Source: Zanthoxylum bungeanum (taxonomy: Eukaryota > Streptophyta > Magnoliopsida > Sapindales > Rutaceae). From it: a DNA stretch of 64,000 nt. The DNA is taken from assembly GCA_019454045.1 (NCBI GenBank), contig SKCR01031855.1, positions 62,001 to 126,000 of the forward strand. Reading direction: 5' to 3'. Within the stretch, counting starts at the first letter, position 1, and each line of letters starts with the position of its first letter. Shown in pieces: positions 55,784 through 64,000 of this stretch. The notes below the pieces were generated by a model that saw only the letters and a list, made by a program, of their open reading frames with translations, was not told where the DNA came from and did not search any database. The position numbers and the translations under genes are program-made.

Positions 55784-57724
55784 TCATTCAGCTCCAGTTC
55801 CGCTTGCACTTGCAGATGCATTATCGAACAAGTCTTTAAATTCATCGGGGGCATCTTGTTGTTGTCTCAAATCAGTTCGGGTCCAATCATCCACACATGT
55901 TGTTGCTTCTAGAGTGCTTGGATGTAATGAAGACCGTCTGACTTCCAATATATTACCTCCGATGCTAAAGGCTTGCTCAACTGTAACGGTGGAAAAAGGT
56001 GCTGCCAATATCTCTTTAGCAATAATTGATAATAAAGGATATATATTTTGATGTTGGTTCCACCATTCACGGATTTGAAAAATTTTACTAACTAAACATT
56101 CAGTTGAAAACTTGAAATTTATAGATAAATAATTATCTAATTTCGGGTTATTAGTCGTGTTATCCCTATGTTTTTTATTTCGTTGTAATAACCAACGATC
56201 ACCTACGCTAAGTTTAGATTCCATTATGGTCGTTTCGCTACTACTAGATTGTCCTACTAATTGCAAGTTATATCTTGTAACATAATCATTAAATAACTCT
56301 ATTAAATCAATTTTTATTTTAGCTATTATTCTTGTAATATCAACTTCATCTGATATTCCTATAAAAGAATGTCTATAAAATAATTCAATCATTTTTGTTT
56401 CATAACATTAGTAGCTTCAAACAAAACAATATCATTATGATCACTACTATCAACATGCTCATTGAGAGTTCCAACAATATTTAAACTTTCAAGAATAAAT
56501 AAATCCGCTAGAGGATAATAAACTCCGCTAAAAATTAGTGTAGCATCATTAAACACTTTTAAAATCTCTAAAAAAATTTCACAAACTTCCCATTGACTAG
56601 GAAAAAGTGTGATATATTGAATATTTTGAGGAAAGAAAACTATATAATGCATCTTGTGTTGCAAAGCTTGACATAAAAGAAAATAAGTTGAATTCCAACA
56701 TGTTGGAACATCTCGTGAAAATTTATCGGTTTATTACCATTAAATTTACAAAACTTGGCCCATTCTCTCATAACTTGAGAATATGACCAAATACAATTAA
56801 ATGCTTTTTTAATAGGCTCAGTGAAAGGTGATAATTTTTCCAAACCATCTTGAACACATAAATTAAGGACATCACATGTGCAACGAACATGAAAAATGAC
56901 CCCCTAAATTTAGTTCACATATTTGTATTAAATCATTGATTGATGCAGTATTTACATATGCATTATCAAATCCAACTGTTAAAATTTTACCTAATAAACT
57001 ATATTCATCAAAAATTACTTTAATCATTCTATAAATATTTTGTGCAGTATGTTGTTCATCAAAAACTCTAAATGCAATAATTCGTTGTTCATGTTTCATG
57101 ATGCATCAATCCAATGACAAGTCTTATCCATGTATGAGTGTGTTCGCCAATGATCACTCTAAATTTCAGAACAAATAGATAGACGTCCTTTAATATCTTT
57201 AAATGTTTCATTTAAAATAATTTTACCATCTTTGTGTAATTTAAAAATTTGACGTTTTGTTGTATTTCTAGTCATTCTACATGTAGGAGGATTTAAAACA
57301 TTTTGAACGTAATTTGTAAAAGTAATTTTTTCAACAAAACTTAAAGAAAGATGTGCCATACAAGTTAATTTAGCAAATTCTTCTCTATTTTTAGCATCAA
57401 AATATTTAAATAAATCTAAAACACTTGTACCTCTACTAAATGATGAGTGCCGGGCCATTTGAGTTTGCATCGTATCAAGTCCAAGTTCAACCGGATGATG
57501 TCTTTCCAAGTGCTTGATCATATTACCGTATCCACCAAAAAAATTATAAGAAACCCACAATGGTTGCATACTGCTCTTGAACCTTCATCCGCAACGTCTA
57601 AATGTAAATGAATTTTGAAAACATCCGAGGAATGAGACTTAACTTCTTTTCTACATGAACCGATACTAAGGCCGCTCTCTTGGGTTGGCACATTTGACAT
57701 TTTGTTCTCAGATGAGCTTGCCAT
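55784..57724 (-). pseudogene. hAT transposase, broken by shifts
   Basis: Start ATG at 57724 (MASSSENKMSN). A BED zinc finger follows: CNHC is in one frame and NMIKHLERHH (the two His) in the next, with a one-base shift near 57545. The middle (57099-56389) has FDNAYVN and other RNase H-like-fold segments in separate frames. The C-terminal 202 residues (56392-55784) are open and hold EWWNQHQNIYPLLSIIAKEILAAP, then STVTVEQAFSIGGNIL, the hAT dimerisation block, and CVDDWTR. In intact elements this enzyme binds the ends and moves the DNA by cut and paste. Confidence 0.85.
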
Positions 57725-58063
57725 TAAAGAATTAAAAATGATAAATTGTAATTTATAATTTGTAAATGAGAGAATTGAGAATAAGATAATTTTAAGAATT
57801 GAGAGAATTGAGAAATTAGTGTGTTGAAATAATGAAAAATCGCTTATATTTATACATTTTTAGAATATTTTTATGATACCTAAACTGCCCCTAAAATTAA
57901 CCGTTTTATTACAGTTATTATGGGTAATTTGAGAAATCCTAAATTTTTTTTTTTGGACTTTGGGGCAGGGAGTCGTTGCTCTCTACCTCCTAGCTCAATG
58001 GCTACTAGCCGTTGGGCTTGATCTATCCCCCAACAGCTAGTAGCCGTTGAGGGATGTTGGAAC

Positions 58064-58260
58064 CCTAGGGTTCCAGCCAGTTCCAACTGGAACTGTACTG
58101 TTCCGGTTGGAACCACTGGAATCATTCGGTTCTAGCGGTTTCAACCGGTTCCATTAGGGTAAGAACCCTAACCAAGCAGGTTGGGTTTCTGTGCGGTTCC
58201 AGGATCGAAATCGGAACCGGTTGGAATCGAAATAGTCTGGTTCCAACCAATTCAGTTCCG
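58064..58260. repeat. hAT right subterminal GGTTC/GGAAC repeats
   Basis: At least twelve GGTTC/GAACC/GGAAC motifs, including CCAGTTCCAACTGG and GGAACCGGTTGG, cluster within 200 bp of the right end. They mirror the left end in motif but not in order. Confidence 0.6.
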
Positions 58261-58297
58261 ATTCCGAATCAAAATCTTGGCCGAGTCTATCCATCAC

Positions 58298-58733
58298 TGG
58301 AGAATACACATCCTTGTAATCAATACCAGGTCTCTACAAGAAACCTTGTGCAACTAGTCACGCTTTGTATCTGATGATTTTGTTATGTTAATTACGTTTT
58401 TTTGTACAAAAATCCATTTGTAACCAACAGGTTTTACATCTCCAATTGTCTAGACTACGGGGTCCAAATACTTCACGTTTAGCTAAAGAAGTCAATTGTG
58501 CTTGAATTGCTTCTTTCCATTAAGGCCAATCGTTTCTTTTTCTACATTCGATGGTTTGAGGTTCAAAATCATATATAATTTCAGTAGCTACTATAAACGT
58601 AAATACATTGTCAATGACTAATTCATTACTCTTTTGTATATATATAATTTATAGACTTTTTCTCTTTAGAAGCTTTTGTCTCTTAAGGGGGGACTTATGC
58701 CTCTTCAGAGACCTAGGTCTCTTCAAGGATCAC
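58298..58733 (-). pseudogene. Ale-like copia RT start and integrase-RT linker
   Basis: The minus strand reads VAQGF, stop, RPGIDYKDVYSPVMD up to the hAT target, and further upstream FEPQTIE.C and NDWP..EAIQAQL.SLAKREVFGP, the blocks just before the RT in this copia group. It is cut off by the chromovirus-type LTR at 58734; integrase, protease and gag are outside or deleted. Confidence 0.8.
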
Positions 58734-59095
58734 TGTAACGACCGGTAGTTTTTACTACTATCTACAGTGGTACTATTACATACGGGATGAAGGCACATAA
58801 AATAAATTAGATTGAGACTCAAATATACTCATGGAATGAATTTAGGGACAATCGGAAAATTCTTCGAAGTCCTGGGATGAGACTGTATAATGTTCCCTTT
58901 GGACAATACATGGTATTTAGAGCGTAACATTTTCATATGAATTCTGATTTTTATGAATTTTATATCGTCTGAAATTGAGATCGAGATCTACAACTTTTGC
59001 GTTGAATATTTTCCCAAATTCGAACTAGACACTGGTAAAAAACGCAAGTCAAAATCCTAATAAATAGTAATTTCGGACCCAAATGTAAAAATCTC
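58734..59095 (+). mobile_element. Chromovirus-type 5' LTR start, truncated
   Basis: Starts TGTAACGACCGGTAG and aligns with 61828-62190 (TAGATTGAGACTCAAA, GAATTTAGGGACAATCGG). The match stops at about 59095, at a phrase CGCAAGTCAAAA that also occurs 60 bp earlier, suggesting a deletion that removed the rest of the LTR. Confidence 0.75.
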
Positions 59096-61812
59096 AACGC
59101 AAGTCAAAAGAACAGACACTTGAGGTTGGTGATTTTTAGAAACGATGGAGGTACTAGTGTAATTGGTGACAAGAGTAAAAAATTGAGATTTAGGAAATGG
59201 CCAGAAGAGCGAACCACCACTAGCCTCAATAGCATGGCGTAGAGCCAAATAATAGGGTATGGAGACAGCAGGAAGGAAAGATAAGTGGCAAGAAGATTCA
59301 GTACGTATAGTGAAATAAGAAAAGAAGTTTGGAGACAGTAAAATAAGTGAAAACCTATGAGAAATCAAAAAGGAGTAATGAATCTTAAGACATGGAGTAG
59401 TCGACCATGTCTCCACAGAACCAATGACGACCCTACCTTCCAGAAACCTCAATTCTAAACAACATGTAAACACCTAATCATATTGTTATAGAGCCTAAGT
59501 GTAAGGCAGCAATACATATATGTAGATCTTTAGATAGTGTATATGTTCACCCCTCTATTTAGCGCCCATAAAAGAAGAGTAAGGGACGAAATATGAGAAT
59601 TGAGAAGATGACAATGTCTTATATGAGAGGGAATAGTTGGAAGCACAGTAAGCTAAGCTAAATCTAGAAGTTATCTTAGAATTAAAACCCTTTTGGGGAG
59701 TAAAGGCCTAAATGAGCGGAAGAACCAGAGAGAGATTGATTCCTAAGAGTGTAGCACATGACTCATAAGAGTCTCATGGTATTGAGAAAGAAATACTAAG
59801 TAAGAGTAGTACATGAACTGAAGATTCAGGAAAAGATGTTCTAAGTAATTGAAGTTGATAGTGTTTGTTAGGAGAGTAAAGTTGTAAGGAGTTTAATGGT
59901 AGGATAAAAAAGAAACCTATACTACTGAGTGAGTTTTTTTAAGGAAAGATAGTAAAGAGAGTATAATGGCACCCAGAGAAATAAAATAATAACCTTATAG
60001 GGCTAAACAACAGAGGTAAGATGAAAGGGTACAGAGGCAGTACGATGAAGTTCTTAAAGAGCATGACTTTAGAAAGACTTCGCAGAAGAGGTGGTGAGTT
60101 TGATAGTTGAATTTAATCAGAAGTAAAAGCTGAAAGAGACAACCAGACGGTTTTAGTAATAGTATACTAGTGTGGGATATGATACCAGACGTGTATACAC
60201 GAGAATCTTAAGCTTACAGTTCAGTCGTATGCGCAACTAGGCCACCATAACTAGAAAGGTTACAGAACAAGGTCCCACCCTCTCAACCTTCGATATAAAA
60301 CAGCAGTAAAGATGGATCCTAATGATTGCCTCAAGATATTCCCATAAATGAGTTAAGGTATAGTGAAAGAAGATCTTCAGACTTAGTATAAGGCCAGAGT
60401 AAAAGTGCGAGACAGCCCCTAGTTAAAGAATAAAAAAGTTATTCAGATGGTATGGTACAAGGATAAAGTAGTAGTCAAGTATTAACTAGGATACAAAGGA
60501 ACTAGTGTTAGACACAGAAATGGATAAGGAAAGGAAAAGATATCCTTCAGATAAGGAACCATAGACATAGACCACGGGAGTTCTTAATATAGCATGAGAT
60601 AAGTAGAAGGCAAGAAAAGTGCCAAGGAAAAAGATTAGAAGTAAAATGTGGAGGTGCAGTGATGGTAGTACAAGAATACCTAGTAAGTAAAGACAATATG
60701 TGTAACTAGAAGGTTTCCTAGTATCGTAATGCAACCAAAGATCCCTTACGTGTTAGTTCACGTAAAACACATTGAGTACCCAACCCCAGACTTAGTTGAC
60801 CAAACCACTATGGGTTTGGGATGGCCTAATCCACTGGTATGGGTGGTTTGGTAGATGTGAAGAATAGTACGAAATCGAGGAGATAAGTTACTATAGAGTT
60901 GTAACTAACATATGGAGTGAATCCTTAAGGTATAACATATGTACGTATATTTGGGTGATAACCCTTGACAGTATTAGACTTTGGAGAATAAGTCAGTGAG
61001 GAGTACCGAAACCAGACTTACAATAGCAGTGAAAATAAGGTTACGAAGAAAAGAATGGATTATAATCGGAATTGAATCGCCAACGTCCCCGTCTATAGCA
61101 AAAGTGTAGTTTAAAAAGAAATGTATGTACAGTTCAGCTCCCAGCGAAACTTCCCATTAGGTGAACAATAATAGAGGACAAAGGTATATAAGGAGTCAGA
61201 CCTTGCACAACAGGAACCTATGTTATACAGATAATCAAAGGCAAGAGAAATTGTAGTGAGAAACTAGTAAGCAGCCTAGTATAAACATATGCACGTATGT
61301 ACCTTCTAGGGTCAAAGCCAAAGTAAAAAGCTCAGTTACAAGAAGAGCAAATACCTATAGAGATAAAAGATTTGTTAGTAAATGAGACTCTTAGAATATG
61401 TCTTATCGTAAAATAGATATGAACAGTCTGACCACGAACCTAATACCCTTGAGAATTAATAACTCAGGTGGGAAATGAGCTGGAGTAAGTAGTAGATAAC
61501 AAAAAATCTAGGAGTGAAATTCCTTGATGCACCGTAAGAATTAAGACATGACCGTAGTGTAAAGTAAGGAGCAAGAAGTTATAGAAAAAGGATATTGTGT
61601 TTCCTTCTCGAAAGTATAAAACAGAAGCCAAGATGAGAGAAAGACTGAAGTGAGCGTGAGTTGGTTTACAGAGAAGAAAGTGTTCTAGCAGGTAAAACAA
61701 GATAGTTTCGAGTATGAATTCAGTTATGACTGTTGGTATGGAGAGAGAGCCGTGAATCTGGGTCTATGGTGAGATCCCAAGTTTAAAAAGGATTCGAGGA
61801 TGAATTCTAATT
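59096..61812 (+). mobile_element. Non-coding interior of chromovirus-type element
   Basis: The 2.7 kb of purine-rich plus strand are dense in TAG/TAA/TGA in every plus frame. No Gag, protease, RT, integrase or chromodomain motif could be recognised. Only the last 60 bp (GGATTCGAGGATGAATTC) resemble the end of a chromovirus. The minus-strand frames at 59057-59473, 60486-60734 and 61464-61700 are serine/leucine-rich by composition and show no domain. It may be a non-autonomous derivative or a very old element. Confidence 0.55.
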
Positions 61813-61827
61813 AAGGATGGGAGAATT
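61813..61827 (+). other. Polypurine tract of chromovirus-type element
   Basis: AAGGATGGGAGAATT precedes TATAACGACCG, where intact copies read TGTAACGACCG. Fits the standard chromovirus layout. Confidence 0.7.
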
Positions 61828-62852
61828 TATAACGACCGATAGTTTTTACTATTATGTACAGTGATACTGTTACGTATGGAATGAAGGCACATAAAATAAA
61901 TTAGATTGAGACTCAAAAATACTCATGGAATGAATTTAGGGACAATCGGAAAATTCTTCAAAGTCCTGGGACGAGACTGTACAGCGTTCCCTTTAGACAT
62001 CCTATGGTATTTGAGGTGTAACTTTTTCATATGAACTCTGATTTTTATTAATTTTACATCTTCAAAAAGCTGAGATTGAGACCTACAACTTCTATGTTGA
62101 ACATTTTCCCAAATTCTGAGCAGAAATCGGTCAAAAACTCAAGTCGAAATCCTGATAAATAGTGACTTCGGACCCAAATGCAAGAATCTCAATTTTTCTC
62201 CAAACTTCTACACTCTTCTCCAACTTTCCAATTACCATACAACCCCACTATATAAGGAATCGCTATTCACTATTTCATAAAAAATAAAATGAAGTAAAAT
62301 GAAAAAAAAAGTTGGGAACGTAGCCGAGAGAAAGAAAGGAGAAAAAAAGGATGAAGAAAAATAACAGAAGAAAAGAAAGAAGGAAAGAAGGAAGATGAAA
62401 CAAAGTTGAGAATGGCAACCATTGGAGGCTTTGGAAGATTTGGGAATCAAAAGAAAGAAGGTAAGGAGACTTGACCTATTTTCTTATTTTTAAAAGTTTT
62501 TAAGTTTTGGTAATGACAGTAGATTGATTGGCTTGGATGTGATGATGGATGGATGATTATTGTGCCAAGAATGGGTGATTGGGGAAAACCCCCCAACTTG
62601 TTCAATTTAGCTTGAAAAATTAAAGACGTTAATGGATTGAAATTTTTGATTATGATAGTGTTGTGAAGGTTTATTGAAGTTTAATAGCATGGTTTGTGTA
62701 TTGGAATTGATATAGTAGTGTTAAGGAGGCATTTAGGGTAAGAAGCATATGTAAAAACCAGTGCGGAACCTGGAAAATCACGTTAGCATCACGACGTAAA
62801 AAGGGGTCGGCGTCGCGACATGTGCTGGAAACTTAGATTCATTTCTAGGTTG

Positions 62853-62870
62853 TGCACATCGCGATGTGCA
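62853..62870. repeat. 18-bp perfect palindrome in chromovirus LTR
   Basis: TGCACATCGCGATGTGCA is a perfect inverted repeat centred on CGCG. Neighbouring GTCGCGACA and ACGTCGCGACAC phrases (62810-62890) add further CG palindromes in an otherwise AT-rich LTR. Confidence 0.85.
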
Positions 62871-63294
62871 ACACCTTACGTCGCGACACGAGGTCAGAAT
62901 ATTTGCCAAATCAGTTTTGATTCACTCCAGTTCGACCCTAGCATACCAAGTGACGCTACCACATACTTGAATTAAGAAGTTTAGCCTAGTTCCGAAATTA
63001 CCTCGTGGTATACAATCTAACCAAGTAACTGTTTATAGATCATTGCAGGAGTTGCAATTTCCTTCAACGAAGTGATAAAGTACTAGTCAGATTCCATAAA
63101 CAGTGAGTGGACCTCATTTCTTAAACTGGTTTTATTAAGTTTTTGAATTCAGATTTACTTTTCTAGCACATATGACGTTAGCCATTATTTATTTATAATT
63201 ATTTTTCAGATAATAGTGATTTAGAAAAGAAATAATTTTCAAATTTGAGCTTGAGACAAATTGACAGAAAGATACATATGCACATGTAGAGGAC

Positions 63295-63586
63295 TGAGGG
63301 GATGACGATACGTAACGCTCTCAAATCTTAGAGCAGGGCTAGGGGACGGCAATACGTAACACCTCTAGACCCTAGTTTCAGAGCTTGGGTGGTAGCATAG
63401 ATTCGTACCCCCAATTCTAGTTTGTGGCTTGGGCGATGGCGATACGTAACGCCCCAAGACCACCAGTTTCAGAGCTTGGGTGGCATGCTTTGAAGGACGG
63501 TGATACATAACGCCCCAAAGTAATGGAATTGCACTACTAGCTATAGTTAGGCGTATGGGGAAGGCAGTACGTAACGCCCTCATACG
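63295..63586 (+). repeat. Array of six covarying hairpins with a shared core
   Basis: Six units start at 63295, 63339, 63385, 63428, 63488 and 63551. Five share a core close to GACGGCGATACGTAACGCC; the third is decayed. Around the core the arms differ but pair: TGAG/CTCA; AGGGCTAG/CTAG(A)CCCT; TTGGG/CCCAA; GTGGCTTGGGC/GCCCCAAG(A)CCAC; CTTTG/CAAAG; CGTATG/CATACG. The core is itself a near-palindrome (GGCG..TACGTA..CGCC). The minus-strand frame at 63365-63583 is a translation of the repeats. Function unknown; RNA structure in the LTR transcript or a protein-bound DNA repeat are possible. Confidence 0.8.
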
Positions 63587-64000
63587 TCAAGGTTTTCAGA
63601 TACAGAGTAGCCCACAGTTATCAGATTTTCAGAAATATAGTTTTCAGAAACCAGATTTTAAAAATAGTTTTCAGAACCGGTATTTCAAAAGTAGTTTTCA
63701 GGAAGAAAAGTTTTATAAAAGATATTTCATATGAAGTGATTTTCTGAAACTTTAGTTTTAGAAACTTAATTTTTTTGATTTGAGTATTTCAGTTTTCTTG
63801 TCCACTCACTTAAATCGAATAGCGATCTAACCCCCCTCACAGTTTCCTATGGTTGCAAGTTTTCTCCGAGGACGAGCTCGGCAGGACGGATACTGATGTA
63901 GTCACTAGGGTTTGGAGTCCACCAGTTTAGAGTCAGTGAGCATAAGAGTCCATTCAGAGTCAAAGTAAAGTTGCATGCATACATTAAGATTTTATAAGTC

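Larger units (their letters stand above)
55310..58289 (-). mobile_element. hAT DNA transposon (2,980 bp), TSD TCCATCAC
   Basis: An exact 8-bp target duplication TCCATCAC (55302-55309, 58290-58297) flanks the element, as expected for hAT. Terminal sequences TAGAGGTAACCG and (minus) TAGACTCGGCC are only roughly inverted: TAGA is exact and the rest is weak. Both ends are packed with GGTTC/GAACC motifs. A transposase pseudogene fills the middle on the minus strand. The size is that of an autonomous element. An A23 homopolymer lies near 55561-55583. It inserted in the copia RT. Confidence 0.92.
61828..64000 (+). mobile_element. Chromovirus-type 3' LTR, runs off the window
   Basis: It aligns with 58734-59095 at its start. 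Further on it has a TATA-like ACTATATAAGG near 62249, a purine-rich block (62300-62410), a CG-rich palindromic segment (62770-62890), a hairpin array (63295-63586), an AGTTTTCAGA-rich stretch (63590-63760) and the phrase CCACTCACTTAAATC before CCCCCCTCACAG, which is common in the second half of Tekay-like LTRs. At least 2.17 kb long. Confidence 0.7.

Noticed and set aside
59057..59473. 138-codon minus-strand frame as a possible host gene
   Set aside because: No domain, serine/leucine-rich by composition of the purine-rich opposite strand, and located at the truncated LTR of a retroelement.
63365..63583. 72-codon frame over the hairpin array
   Set aside because: Repeating residues follow the DNA repeat; the structure is in the nucleic acid and not in the peptide.
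63295..63586. CRISPR-like array (short repeats with variable spacers)
   Set aside because: Unit spacing is irregular, the variable parts are self-complementary arms of each unit, and the context is a plant LTR; no cas genes.
1..64000. tRNA, rRNA or conserved microRNA genes
   Set aside because: Only short tRNA-complementary primer-binding sites were seen; no cloverleaf with A and B boxes or rRNA segment was recognised by eye.

Overview
The window looks like a transposon-packed intergenic or heterochromatic segment of a flowering plant, most likely a eudicot with a large, repeat-rich genome. It is AT-rich. The recognisable coding sequence is all from transposable elements: Ty3/gypsy of the Tat/Ogre, Athila and chromovirus types, Ty1/copia of the SIRE, Ale and a third long-LTR type, and one hAT DNA transposon. 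I found no convincing host gene, tRNA, rRNA or CRISPR. Almost all coding regions are broken by stops and frameshifts. Lineage names come from motif recognition by eye, without database searches.

Layout, left to right. 1-699 is the end of a copia-type LTR (minus strand). 1280-4633 is a chromovirus LTR (plus) preceded by its polypurine tract. 4634-6123 is the 3' part of an Athila-like element (minus). It is interrupted by a Tat/Ogre element, Tat-1 (minus; LTRs 6124-8138 and 28127-30155), and resumes at 30156-30772 with a leader, primer-binding site and LTR fragment. Tat-1 carries two later insertions: a tandem copia array (8548-21879, in the order truncated element A, shared LTR, element B, LTR) and a 1.25 kb solo LTR (25949-27199) with a perfect 5-bp target-site duplication. 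The right end of Tat-1 and its flank are duplicated in tandem (about 1.13 kb, 29757-32021).

31909-48830 is a SIRE-like copia element (plus) that keeps gag but lacks pol. Close to its polypurine tract it is split by a second, nearly full-length Tat/Ogre element, Tat-2 (35870-48792, minus). Tat-2 has two LTRs, a tRNA-Arg-type primer-binding site, gag, protease, reverse transcriptase, RNase H, a second RNase H, integrase and a repeat-rich 3' UTR. 48831-51483 holds pieces of another copia LTR family.

52267-58733 is an Ale-like copia element with a 226-bp LTR (minus). Its RT domain was hit twice within about 80 bp: by a 1.26 kb solo LTR (53970-55229, 5-bp duplication) and by a 2,980-bp hAT transposon (55310-58289, 8-bp duplication). 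From 58734 to the window end lies a chromovirus-type element with a non-coding interior and a long 3' LTR.

No host pathway is encoded. The most unusual signal is in the right-hand chromovirus LTR (63295-63586): six consecutive hairpin units share a core around ATACGTAACGCC, while their flanking stem arms differ from copy to copy yet stay complementary. Other notable structures are the tandem copia array sharing one LTR, rapidly changing tandem repeats in the Tat 3' UTRs, repeated TTGGCCAA-containing motifs in the copia leaders, and clustered GTGAC/GTCAC motifs in the copia U3.
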